Assembly: GCA_027625915.1 (NCBI GenBank)
Contig: JANTQA010000008.1
Location: forward strand, 7,982,501 to 8,046,500
From: Anaeramoeba flamelloides
Taxonomy: Eukaryota; Metamonada; Anaeramoebidae
Direction: 5' to 3'
DNA: 64,000 nucleotides
Shown here: one piece after another, positions 23,800-35,402 of the stretch
Layout: every line of letters begins with the position of its first letter
Position numbering within the stretch: position 1 is the stretch's first letter
Notes under the pieces: model-generated
What the model saw: the letters and a program-made list of their open reading frames with translations, nothing else
The model's database searches: none
Told to the model about the DNA's origin: nothing
Translations under genes and position numbers: made by a program

Positions 23800-24365
23800 T
23801 AACATTTAGAGAGCTGTTGTTTTCCAAATGCTCCAATGGTTCCACTGTTATTCATGGAATGGGTGATATTAAAACTGGTATCGTCTTGTCAGATAATTTC
23901 AAAAAAAAAAAAAAAGCATTAAAAATATTTTTTTTTTTTTTTCATTCTAAATAAAAATATTGATTGTTAATTCATCAAATAATTATTAATAAGTGAATTG
24001 TTTTATAATTTTTAAAGATTCATCCAGATTTTAAAATTATCAAAATAAAAATGCAATATTTGGTAATTAAAAAAATAAAATGATTATTATTTTAAAATAT
24101 TAATTATTCTGGAAGAAATACAAATCATTTTGTTCTAATAAGTAAGTGATATTAACCATTTTTTTTTTTTTTTATAATTAAATGTGTTGTTTTATAGAAT
24201 TTTAAAAAATGATGATCGTTAGATGTATTTTTATACATTTTATTTTTGTTCTAAATTCTAAAATCTTATTTTTTATTTATATTTTGTTATATTCAAAATA
24301 TTTTATTTCAACAATCGGAGATTCCATTATGTGGACGGGGCTAAAGTGGGGATGTTTTGGTAAAA
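23800..24365 (+). pseudogene. Two short coding-like islands, unidentified
   Basis: Two islands of higher GC sit in otherwise featureless AT-rich DNA. 23806-23890 reads FRELLFSKCSNGSTVIHGMG on the plus strand, and 24312-24361 reads TIGDSIMWTGLKWGCFG followed by GTAAAA, like an exon end. No family was recognised. They could be isolated exons of a poorly expressed gene or remnants of one. The minus strand of the first island is also open, so the strand is not certain. Confidence 0.3.
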
Positions 24366-25039
24366 GTAAACTCCTTCTTAATATATAGAATTCAATTTTA
24401 AATTCTTGAAAATGTTTTTAAGACTGAAAAATCCAAATAAAAGTTTTAAAATTTTTACTTCATTTTTTATTTTGTAAAACTTTTTTACCCTAATTTTAAA
24501 ATCAAGATTTTTTATTGGTTTAAATGTGAAGAAACTTGGAAAAATAGTTGATCTTCAAAACATTCTTTTGAAAAGAACTGTTTTAAAAGTTTGTCTGATT
24601 GAAAAATGGAAATTAAACTAAAAATTATTTTTAAATTTTTTTGAATTTATCATTATTTTTTATTTTTTTTTTTGGTCATTTGAGTTCAATTAATTTTTAA
24701 ATCTTTTTTTGATTTTAATAACGGATTCAAATATTTGTTTTTTTTTAATTTAAATCGATGCTATTTATTATTTAAACGAATGTGGTTTTTAATTTAAATC
24801 AACAATTTTTTTATAATTTGAATAAATGTTGTTTTTAATTTAGATCAATGTTATTTTTACTTTAAATAAAGTGTATACTTATTAAGATCGCCATATTCAA
24901 TTTTGAATTTTTTTTTTGTTTTTGTGAAAACCGAGAAACGAATTTTCAAATTTTGTATTCATACAACTCATTTATTAATGAGGAAAAGTGGGATAATATG
25001 AAAAATTAAAGAAAAAGTAAATTTTTAATATTTTGAAGA

Positions 25040-26538
25040 TCAAAATAAATATCCTGGATCGAAGTTAATTTTTACAATTTGTAAAAATGTGGTGAATCTA
25101 AACTAAACAAAGACTCTTCAAAAGGAATGAAAAAACTTACAATTTTTGAAAGGTACCCTTCAAGTCTAAACCCTTTTTGAAAAACACCCCAAACACCAAA
25201 TTTATCAGATTGCTCAAGAATAACTCTCAATTGTTCGCCTCTCCTGACTTCCTCTGGCGCAGGTATATAAACGTCTCTTCGGTGTGCTTCTGAATGGGTG
25301 AATACGATTCCATATTTGACAGATCGGATTGAGTTATCTGTTTGGGCCAATTCATTTATGATTTCACGTAATTCCAAATTGGTGCTAAAGGATCTCAAAT
25401 TGCTTTGAAACTCTTTCGAGACGTTCATCAATTCCAAATCGATTTTTGTTGGTGGCCTTTCACGGATTTCTAAAGATTTGCCATGATATTTCCAGATAAG
25501 GTCTTGCCGATCAGCAAATTTGCCTCGAAATTCAGATTCGGGGATATATTCTGGCTCAATGTCTTCCTTTGATTGCTCAAGTTCGATTCCAGACTCCTTG
25601 GCCACTTTTTGCTCTCCTTTCTTCTTATTAAGCCCACCTGAGGTCTTTTTTTTTTTCTTGGTATTGTTTTTCCCTTTTTTTTCCAATTCATCACTCGACT
25701 CGAGGCTTGAAGAATCCAATTCAATTTTTTTCTTTTTCTTGTTTCTTCTCTTCTTTCTTTCCCTTTCCCTTCTCCTCCTCTCTTTCTCCTTTTGCTTACG
25801 CCTCTTTTTTTCCTTTTCTCGTTTCTTTCTCCTCCTCTCTTTCTCCCTTCGCTTCTTGCTTTTGCTTCTTCTCTTCTTTTTGGAATTTGAGCTCTCTGAG
25901 CCAGACGTTGTGCTGCTTTCTGAACTTGACTCGGTTATAGAAATTGAAGAAGGTACACTACTAACCGAAGAAGAAATGGACGATCCGTCTTCTTCTTCAA
26001 CTTGTTCTTTTTTTTTGGTGGTTTTTTTTTTTGGTTTTTGCTTGGCCTTCTGTGTTTCCTTTTGTGGTCTTGTTTTTGGAACCTGATCTTCAATTATTGT
26101 CTTCTTCTCTCGGATTTCAGTCTTCCTTTTCATCGTGCTTGCCTGTGTGTCGGTGACAAATAACCCATATTCTTGTGGGATCAATAATTGAATAAGCACA
26201 TCATTAACCCTTGTTTCTTCTGGATCAATTTCACATGTTTTAATTTCAGATGATCTCAATTTGATTTGGATTGTTTCCTTTTTTTACACAAGTTTTTTTT
26301 GTTTTTTTTTTTTTTTTTATTGTTTTTGTTGAACAGTAGAAATTATTTTTTGTTATTTTATTCGTAAAATTGGACAGTGTTGGATATTTAGTCAGAAATT
26401 CAAGATTTTTTAAAAGAATAGTCCCATAAAATTTGTTATTTTTTTATTAATTTCTTTTTTATCAAATAAATTTGAAAAAGAAAATTCCACAAGACAAATG
26501 GAAATTTGAATGGGTTTGTTTTGAGTTACCTTCGACAT
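25040..26538 (-). CDS. Ubiquitin-like/FERM-F1-like protein with a large basic insert
   Basis: I infer exon 1 at 26538-26530 (nine bases, M-S-K), an intron at 26529-26278 (donor GTAACT), exon 2 at 26277-25141, a donor GTAAGT, and a possible last exon at 25102-25040 ending in TGA after only 38 bp of intron. The total is 402 aa. The first ~58 residues (TIQIKLRSSEIKTCEID, then EYGLFVTD) resemble the first half of a talin F0/F1 ubiquitin-like fold. Residues ~60-255 are low complexity: a Ser/Thr-rich piece, then a run of Arg/Lys with some Glu. LIWKYHGKSLEIRERPPTK then matches the second half of talin F1 (NWLDHGRTLRE). So the basic tract would be an enlarged F1 loop. A further block (YGIVFTHSEAHRRDVYIPAP) may be another ubiquitin-like unit. 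The role is unknown. The last exon is the weakest part of the model. Confidence 0.6.
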
Positions 26539-28561
26539 TAATTGTTTTTTTCGTTCAAAATTTTAAATGAGTTTTTGATTTTTGATGGAGATAAAGTTGT
26601 TCAAGTGAAAAAATGAAAATGGTAGTTACATTATTATTTTACCCATTAAACCCTTCGAAACACCAGAGAGAACAGAGCTTTTCCTCAGAGGACTATTTTT
26701 TTTTCCATGAGAAATCAACGTTTTAGCACTTGAAAATCTTCCTTTTTCTTTTTGCTTGTTAAAAATTTTTTATCAAATAAAAGTAATTCTCAATTTACAA
26801 AATACAAAATTAACAGTTAAAAGTCACCGATTTTATTCTAGCCAACTCTTAAAACAATAATAGTTAGTGGTTAACTTTAAAAGTATTCGAAAAAAAAAAA
26901 TTAAAAGTTGGTTTTTTAATGAGGGAAGAAAAAAGAAATCCACTGTTAAGTTCGGTAATGTTTTGGTCTTTTAATTTGGTGCTGTAGAGAAATTGTTTTT
27001 TGTTTTTGTAATTTTGAGGAAATTTTTTTTTTTTTTAGCTTTTTGTAAAAAGGGAACGAATTAACTTTTTTTAAAAATTCACCAATAATTAATCTTGAAT
27101 TGAAAATTTGTGTATTTTCTTTTTGATTCACCACCATAATTTTTTTGAGGTTCTGACTTTCTTTTGAAAACAAAAAGGTTTATTTTTTTGTATTTAATAG
27201 TTAAAGTTGTTTTTTTGTTTAAAACAAAAAATATTTGTTTCTAATTTTACTATTTTTAGAAAGTTTTTTGAAGGTGTGTTTTTATTTTTAGCTTTCAGTT
27301 ATACTGAAGTAATAATTTAGTCTTATATGGTTTTTTAATTGAATAATCATATGTCCTTAATAAAATTAAGCACTATTCTTTTCTGATTAATATTTTTCGA
27401 AATTAAGAACATATCTTAATTCAATTAAACACTTTGATAATTTTTTTTAGAATAAAAACACTCTCAACTTTTGAATATCGAAAATATTTTTTGGAATTAT
27501 TCTGCACTTTTTTATTTTTTTTTTGAAAAATTGGGGTTGAGAAAATTTTGAAATCAAAGAATAAGTTAATATATTAAATTAGAATGCTTTTCCAGAAAGT
27601 TTATCCTTTTAGTTTCTTTTTTTTTATTCTACCATTTAAAACTAAAAAAAACATTTGAGGAACAAATTAGTGCCTTTTGTGAAAAGAAAATTCCCATAAT
27701 TTAGAATTTGTTTTAGTAAATGAGTTAAAACAAGAGAGCGTATCTAAAAATATACATAATTTCAAGTTTGAATTCAATGATTTTGGCAAAAAATGTTTTC
27801 AAGAAAAAGCTAAATTGAAACTTTATTTATTTTTATTTTATCATTTTGTTTTTTTAATTGTATTAATGGAAAGTATTTGATCAGTTTTTCATTTTTAGTG
27901 TTTTTTGGGTCGTAGGGACATATAATGTAATAAATGGGACAAAAATTAGATTTGATTTTCCATATGTTTGCTTTGACAAAAAGAGTTTTCAAAAAATAGA
28001 TTGACATGTTTCTGGTCTTTCGTTTTAATTGTTTAGTCCCTTTTTGTTGTAGATTTTGGGTGACCTACGAATCCTAAATGAAATACATTAGGATCTCTCA
28101 TGGAAATGGAAAATGTAACAAAAGTGATAATTTTTTCCTCAAAGAATTCAAATACTTGTATTTTCTTTTGTTAAGAAGAAGAAACACTGAGGTTAATTCA
28201 TTTGTTTCTTCTAATTTTGAGATTCCTTTTTGCCACTTTGTGGTACAAATTACAACTTTTGAGTTGGAAAATATCATTATTCATTTTATTAAAAAAATAA
28301 AAAGTAAAATCCATTACTTTTAAAAGGCAAATATAAAATAATTGTCAATTGTTAATTTGAGAGGGTACATGTGTTTAGAAAACCATTTTGTCAATCAGCT
28401 TTTTTTTTTTTTTTTTTGATTTTTCTACTTTTCATCGAGATTAAGGACAAAGTCTGCAATTCAACAAATTATCCTAAAAGCTTTGTGACCAACACTATTT
28501 AAATTACGTAGCCCTGTTCATGAAAATATTCTCCAATTATGATAAAAAAATCATTTTGTGT
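26539..28561. other. Intergenic, no gene supported
   Basis: AT-rich DNA between the UBL-type gene and the OB-fold-like ORF. Plus-strand ORF 28078-28323 starts with ATG, but its composition is not convincing. The minus strand of the same stretch has a short readable piece, near 28250-28200, that might be a lost 3' part of the next ORF. Confidence 0.45.
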
Positions 28562-28894
28562 TTATTGTTTATTTGAAAAATGAAAAAAGAAATTTTTAGA
28601 TATGTACACTTGAACACCTTGTTTGAGAAATTGTAAAAAATGAACAAGAAAAATAATCAAGCTTTTGGATCCACAAACATGAAGATGCTTTCCAACAATT
28701 TCAATAAACAACCCTAACTTTAATAGATCATATTGTTGATGGTTTTTTCTCCATTGGGTTATTTGGATTATCCCCTTGTCTTGACAAACCATAACAATTC
28801 TTAATTGGAATTGTGGTTTTCTCTTATTTTTTTTCTTTTTGTCCTTTCTTGCCCAAAAACACACCAGTGGTAAATAAAATGTGTTTCTACTCAT
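28562..28894 (-). CDS. Small OB-fold-like ORF (RPA2/STN1-type?), possibly a fragment
   Basis: 110 codons from a genuine ATG to TAA. The centre reads VMVCQDKGIIQITQWRKN, then LLKLGLFIEIVGKHL. This resembles the beta-strand pattern of single-strand DNA-binding OB folds of the RPA2/STN1 kind (VDDGTGxIxCxxW, then LxxGxxVRVxG). The first ~30 residues are FYLPLVCFWARKDKKKK, and the C-terminus turns hydrophobic and Phe-rich, which suggests that the frame runs into non-coding DNA or an intron. It is shorter than RPA2 or STN1 (~250-370 aa). It may be one exon of a gene or a decayed copy. The family call is tentative. Confidence 0.35.
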   Translation of the reverse strand: MSRNTFYLPLVCFWARKDKKKKNKRKPQFQLRIVMVCQDKGIIQITQWRKNHQQYDLLKLGLFIEIVGKHLHVCGSKSLIIFLVHFLQFLKQGVQVYISKNFFFHFSNKQ

Positions 28895-29299
28895 GTAGAA
28901 ACACCAGATTTACAAATATTAATCCTTTTTTATTGTTGACCCTTTCAAGATAAATAAGAAACTAATCGGAATAATACATCTAACGAAATGCTAAAATGCA
29001 AGTAAAGTAAAAATGTAAATACCACTAGTTCAACATTAGTGTCAATATGAATGTTCTAAAAAAATATAGTATTTGCAATTTTCGAGATCAATAAAGAGTT
29101 CTGTATATTTAACCAAATTTTGGTATAGTACATATAATTTCTGATTATCTTATAAGACTAACCGCTAAAGAAAAAAATCAAAACAGAGAAAAAAAAAGTT
29201 TAACACCGTTTTTAATTGGGAAATTTCAGAGAACCTGAGAATTCAAAGTAAGATCAATTAATAAAAGAATTAATAAATAAATAAAGAAAAAATGAAGGA

Positions 29300-29890
29300 T
29301 TCAATACAATAACAGTTTTTTTAATACTATCTTTTGGTTTGGGTTTTTTTCTGTGATTGATCTATTATTCAGAATTTGTTCAAAAAATTGAAAATTTTTT
29401 CGATCTCCAAAAACAAATAAACAATTTCGATATGAAAGTAGATTTAAAGCCTTATTCTCAGTATAAAAGAAAAAAAAGGAAATTTTTTTTTTCAATCTCC
29501 CTTTTCATAAACCCCACCAAAAAAAGATTGCCTGAAATGTAAAAATGATTATTATACAAAACTAGCCAAATACTTGGTTTAAAACTATAACTTAAAGATA
29601 TTTCCAAAAAAGTTAATTTAAAAAAAAAATAACCATTTTTGCTTTTATACTGAGATTATTGCTTTGATTTGACTTTGTTGGTTTGGTTGAAAATAATATA
29701 ATGGATTATTCTTTGAAGTTAATTGGTTTCTTTATTTCTATTGATTTATTGTTCATTTTCAGTAGTTTCCCAATTAAAAACCATGTTAAATTTTTTTCGC
29801 TGTTCCACTTTTTTCCAGATAGATAATAATAATTTCCATCAAAAAATCTTTTGGTAAACCCCAATCTTTCAATTATAAAAAAAATCATTT
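29300..29890 (-). pseudogene. Decayed coding relics, perhaps F-box/kelch-like
   Basis: On the minus strand, 29830-29880 can be read as LPKDFLMEIIIIYLEKSG, which resembles an F-box start. About 400 bp downstream, LLSYRNCLFVFGDRKN resembles a kelch strand (LFVFGG). The reading frame changes between these pieces and there is no continuous ORF. I take this as the remains of one gene copy. Both family labels are suggestions from very short matches. Confidence 0.25.
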
Positions 29891-30589
29891 TTCAAACAAA
29901 AGTATTGGTATTCATCAAACGATTTTAGATTTAAAATCTCCTTTGAGCTCAAAAATCAAAAGAGAGGTTTCGTTAACTATATCAAAATGTGGGTAATAGC
30001 ATGGAACTCTTTATTTATCTCAAAAATTGCAAAAACCCTATTTTTTACAATATTCCATATTGACACTTTTTTATTACTGCCTTTTACATTTTTACAAGTA
30101 AATACAAACATATAATTAAATTAAACGACTAGACCTTAGTGACACTTCGATCTTTCACAAATTTTTAGATAATAAAATTTATTTCATAATATACAATTTC
30201 ATGATCTTCAGGTATTAAAAGCTTGGAACCAAAAATTAATTACACTTTGTCTGTAGATTATTTAATTTAAATACCAATTTAAAAAAAAAAAAGACTAGAA
30301 AAAGCATAATTTTCACTTTAAAATCAATTACTACCAATACTTTAACTTTCGCAATATTTAATAAAACTCTTGAAAAAGACCCACAGTAAATTTTTATGAA
30401 GTATTGTTTTTTCTTAATACCCTTTTATAAATATCCCCCATTTATGTGATAATTTCATATTAAATCTTTGTTATTTTTTTCCAAAAATTAATCATAAAAG
30501 TTAAATTAAGATATAAAAAAAACACCGAAATATGATTTCTATCTAAAGTGCTTTTTGCCCAAAGTAGCCTAGATAAAAATGAATGTTTC

Positions 30590-30800
30590 TATTTTTTTTT
30601 CAAATCAACAACTTCTGATTGTTCTAAAATAAGAGAAATAATAAAATACAGATGAGAGTTGATTATAAAAGAAAAACCTGAAAAAACTAGCGAATTTCAA
30701 AAAAAAATAAAATGTTGAAAAAATTTTTGAGTTCTTTTCATTGAAACATTCATGAAAAATTTCTCAATTTCTTTCGGAAAATAAAAATCTCTTTAAATAA
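30590..30800 (-). repeat. ~340-bp dispersed repeat, partial copy
   Basis: GAGTTGATTATAAAAGAAAA, CCTGAAAAAACTAGCG-AATTTC and TTTCTCAATTTCTTTCGG correspond to the copy at 59105-59445 and to the reverse complement of 38523-38880. About two thirds of the unit is recognisable. Confidence 0.5.
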
Positions 30801-31832
30801 GGTTGTTGAATCTTAAAATTGCCCACTTTAAAATCTATCAAATATTAACTTTTCTTAAGATTTATTTGAAGTGTTCAAACTTAATTTTTAAAATTTTCTT
30901 TAAAAGAAAAAAAAAAAAAACAATTAAAAAATTTTTAATGAAAGAGAAAAAATGATCTGAACAAATAATTATAAAGTTATTTTAAGTATAATAATGTATT
31001 AAAGACATATTATATGTTGAAATACCCTAATTAAACTGGAACACTTTGACTGAACATTAGTCTAGACGAAACTTAACAACTTCATATAAATATCAACTAT
31101 CCTTTGATTTATATTTTTCTACTTATTTATAATTTAGTATTCAAAGCGAAATTAGAAACAATAAGTAATATTTAACCCCCCCCCAACCCCCAACACTTTA
31201 AGAAATAAAGTTAATTATTTATTTGATTATTATTAGAAGAAATCAGATTTGGCATATTGGATAAGTTGACCCTTTTCAAGTACTTAAATAATTATTTTTT
31301 AAAAAATAGAATATATCACAACATATGATATTCTTTGAAGATTAATTTAAATTGATAAATTTATTTTATAAAGTTATTTTTATATTAAATAATTTTTAAT
31401 GATATAAAGGGCAATTTTGAAAAAAAAATTCTTAGTATTTGATTTTTCAAATAATATCAAACTAATTGAAAGCCCATTGAAAATATATTTAAAAGCACTC
31501 CAATAACATAAAAAAACTGTAAAAAAAAACAAAAAAACATTACTACTAAAAAATAATCCCCTTCTGAACATTTGTACCCCCTAATTAACAGTAGACATGA
31601 ACAATATCTCTATATATATATTTTTTTTTATTTTTTTTTCGTATAATTGTTCAATGAATCAATCATTTAATTTTGACAAGGAGAAAAATTTGAAATAATT
31701 AAATCCATTTATCCCAATTAAAATGTTTTTTTTTGTATTGGCCTAGGCACATCCATTGTAAAAATTTTAATTTTAATTTAATTTTCTCAAAAAGAAAAGA
31801 CTGAAAAATCAGAAGCTTTTTATAAAAAAAAA

Positions 31833-32305
31833 ATGAAGGTTATCAAAAAGAGAAGAAAAGAGGCGTTTTACGATAATAAGGATTTAAAAATGAGTATTAA
31901 AAAACCCAGTGGCTATTTAATCTATCCAACGTTATATGGGTAAGTTATTAACGACTATTTGAATTTGATCCCCTTTCCCCTAATAGCATTTTGATATCTA
32001 TTTATCAAAAAGTATTCAATGGCAATATTATATGTTTCCATACTATCATTATTCTGAGCAATTCATCTATATATTCTTTTCCAATGATGTGGAAGTTCAC
32101 ATTTTTATTTCTTTGAGATACATTTTCTATTGTTTTCTCTCTGATTTACATTGCCTATATGAAACAATCTACATAATCAACTTTCTTTTTACAAGTTGAA
32201 TATATTTTGTATTTTATTCCTTTTTTTCATCTATGTAGGTATCTATTAAGAACATTTGTGAAAGTTAAAGTTTTAATACCACTGCTGATAATGAATCTCA
32301 GTTAA
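31833..32305 (+). CDS. Possible two-exon microprotein
   Basis: Exon 1, 31833-31939, opens with ATG and reads MKVIKKRRKEAFYDNKDLKM, then PSGYLIYPTLYG. It stops at a good donor, GG/GTAAGT. A T-rich acceptor (TTTTTTCATCTATGTAG) ends at 32238, and joining to 32239-32305 keeps phase (GGG TAT CTA), giving 57 aa: a basic N-terminal half and a hydrophobic end (LLRTFVKVKVLIPLLIM). Without splicing the first ORF is 36 aa. No homolog is recognised. The support is only the matched phase and good splice sites. Confidence 0.3.
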
Positions 32306-32550
32306 TAGGAGTAACCTTTTCCATCATTTTTTCTGGAAATATGTCAATTTTAAATATTTTTCAAAATATCCTGTTTTCTCTATCTTTGGATGATCACACT
32401 TTATTTTGCTTAGATTTAATATCAACACATGGAATTGGTCAACATAAATATTTTTGATCTCATCTTTTTCCTCTTTTTTCAATTCATTTTTCACGGTTTC
32501 ATCCAGTTTCAGGTATTCTGCCCAGTTACCAAAATACCGAATTCTAAATT
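32275..32550 (+). pseudogene. Unidentified coding relic
   Basis: A plus-strand frame with clear codon-like composition (SGNMSILNIFQNILF, LDDHTLFCLDLISTHGIG, HPVSGILPSYQNTEF) and few interruptions over ~90 codons. It overlaps the second exon of the possible microprotein in another frame. No domain is recognised, and it may derive from a mobile element. Confidence 0.3.
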
Positions 32551-32555
32551 ACTAA

Positions 32556-35402
32556 ATAAAATTAACCCCCCCTTTGAGGATCTAATTTTTTTCCGACTTT
32601 ATTAGAGTTTTCAATTTGATGATATATTTAGAACACATATCTTACATGATTTAACGTTTTGTTAATCCCGATATAATAACCTTAGTTCTCTACTCGGTTG
32701 TATGTGATAGGTTTCTCGTTCATATCGAATATGAGTTAAATTAACTTCTTTGGAAAGCTGGATTTTTATACTTTATAAATTTTCACAGCATAATAGTAAA
32801 ACCACATTTAAGTTAACTAATTTTAATGTATTTATATGTAATCCTTTTTATTCAATTATAAAAAAAAAATGAAAAAAAAATTTAAGGATGGTTTGTAAAA
32901 ATGGTGAAACTATCTGAACACAACAATTATCTTGGAAAATTTGTTGAAATACCAGTCACAATTATTTATCAATCAAAATGTTAGATACAATCAACTAATC
33001 TGATTTTTTGATTCATAAAACTCTACTTTAAACTTTAATCAATTATTGATAGAAAATTTCATGATCAAAATTAACTCAGAATATTTTTGAAATAACAAGA
33101 TGAAAAAACACCCAGAAAAGATAAAAAAAATGATAAATATGATTTTAGAAAATCAAAATTATATATACATCGAATTAAATTATGTATAATTATTATTTAA
33201 ACAAGTAAACTCTTTGAAAAATTTTCAAATTTTATTTTATTTTCAAATTCTTTCAAAAAACTTTTTGAATTATTGGATATATATTTATTTTTTTTTAAAA
33301 AAAGAATTTTACTTTCTTTATTTCTGTAGAATTACTTAATAAAATTATTTTCTTAAGAAAAGATATATTTTTTTTTAAACTTGGAATTACGAAGATCAAA
33401 TCTAAAAAAAAAATGATATTATCAAAAAAGTAAAAAATATTTTTTAAACACTAAAAAATTAAAGTATATTATAAATAATTATATAAAAATTACAATATTA
33501 TTAAAAATGAAAGAGTATACTGAAACGATTTTACCATTTTAAAGTTTATTATTTATTTATTTTTTTACCTGTGAAATGTTTTTTTTATCTAATAGAAAAA
33601 TTACATATTTTTGAACCAACCGAGCGAAAATAACTTTTAAAAAGTTCAACTAATAATCAATACATTTCGACATATTGATCAATTAAATAAGTTTTAAAAG
33701 ATAATATAATTAATTTTTAATAAAATAATATACTTTTTTTGTCCAAAATGACATAAGGTATGTCCCAAAAAATGTGGCATATTTTTTTTGACATATCATA
33801 AAAAATCATCTTTGTTAGTGGAGGTATTCGCCAATTGACAATATGAAATTAACTCTAATATATTTACTGATTGAATCAATGACATGAAATTTCTTTCAAA
33901 ATATATTCATTGAAATATTTCTAAAAAATGAAAAATAAAAAAGTACCGTTTTTTAGAGAAAACAATGTACAGCCAATTTTAATAAAAAACTGGAAATCTG
34001 GAAAGGATAAAAATAATTTTTTAACAATAAAATGCAGTTATACACTTTCAATTCGATTGGAAATTTTTTGATATTAAACAAGTGATGAAAATGATTTTTT
34101 CAGTCAAAAAGAAAATAATAAACAACAATTTTCACATCCTAAAAAACATCAACAAAAATTGAGATAAGAAAATATAATATCTTTTTTTCTTTAATACAAT
34201 ACTAAAAAACATATTGAATTATTACAAAGAATCAATAAAAGAAAATTAAAGATTTTGAATATTTAAAGGAGTATTTTGAGTATAAAAGGAAAAAATACGG
34301 ATTTTCAAAATCACTTAAAAGTTCTTTTTTCAATCATGAAAAAACAGTAATCTATATTATGAAGCAAATGGTTCAAATATTCAAAGAATGAAAAAGGGGT
34401 ATTAAAAATGGGAAAAAATTCAACATTGTAAGATTTACTAACCCGGAAGACTTTTTCAAACATAAAAAAATCCAAGTTATACTTTTTTCAAAAAGAAAAG
34501 AAAAGAAAAAAAAAAGAAAAGAAAAAAAAAAAGAAAAAAAACAAAATTTAGTTCATAAATGAAAAATTAAAGAACATATTTTTTAATTGGCAACTGAATT
34601 GAATGATACGCTTGTGTTTAGCAACTATAGCCTTACAATTGAAAAAAATTCCTAATAAATTACATATAAAAAATAAATCGAAAAAAATAAAAGAACAAAA
34701 GTGTGGAAAAATAATATTTTTTAATTCAGGACTCAAGATCGAATTTACTTGGAATTTCAAGGGTTTATTATTCCATTCCAAGTAACTTTTGTTTTGTCAA
34801 TGAGATCTTTCAATGAAATTCATTTCTTTATTTGTTTATTTGTTTTTAGTTTTTTCCTAATTTTTTTGAAAAAAAATTAGAAAAGAACTTTTCAAAAAAG
34901 TGAAAATAAAAAAAAAATAGAAAACTCCTTTATTTTTATTTTTATACCGACACAGGCGCTTTAAATACTTTTTAGAAGATTTGGTTTAATAAATCTATTT
35001 TAAAATAAATTGCCGACTTTTTTGGAAATATCTTATGTTTGTATTAAACGAAACAAAGAGTATTTTTAAATCATAAATGAAAAAAAAAAAAAAAATATTA
35101 TATTGATTTTTTATTTTGAAAAATAAATTAAGAAATCAACCTTAAATCAATTAATATTTATGAGGATATATATATTTATGAGGATATATTTATACCAGAT
35201 AAATAATTTTTTAAAAAAGTAATTTATTTTTTTTACATTTAAATATAAATTAAAAAAATTATTTTTGAAAGATTAAAAACTGAATTATTTATTACAGATT
35301 AATTTATATTTAAAGTATAAATTTCTTTAAAAATATGATTTCTTTTTAGATAAAAAAAATTTTTTTAATTGATTTAACACAGCGTTTTTGTACTTTTGAG
35401 TA
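32556..35402. other. Intergenic, extremely AT-rich, no gene seen
   Basis: About 2.8 kb. A short inverted pair around 33745-33800 (ACATAAGGTATGTCCCAAAA with GTGGCATATTTTTTTTGACAT) may be a transposon end. ORFs at 34548-34785 are open on both strands and are not supported. Confidence 0.45.

Larger units (their letters stand above)
28895..31832. other. Intergenic with decayed pieces
   Basis: Mostly featureless AT-rich sequence. It includes the minus-strand relics at 29300-29890, part of the ~340-bp repeat at 30590-30800, and a C-tract at 31173-31194. Confidence 0.45.

Noticed and set aside
25520-26086. 188-codon plus-strand ORF rich in Phe, Leu and Ser
   Set aside because: Antisense of the Arg/Lys-rich insert of the UBL-type gene.
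28078-28323. 81-codon plus-strand ORF
   Set aside because: Begins with ATG, but composition matches translated AT-rich DNA and there is no motif or splice support.
34548-34785. ORFs of 60 and 77 codons on opposite strands, one with ATG
   Set aside because: Both strands are equally open, with no domain, splice context or conservation; likely chance in A/T-rich DNA.
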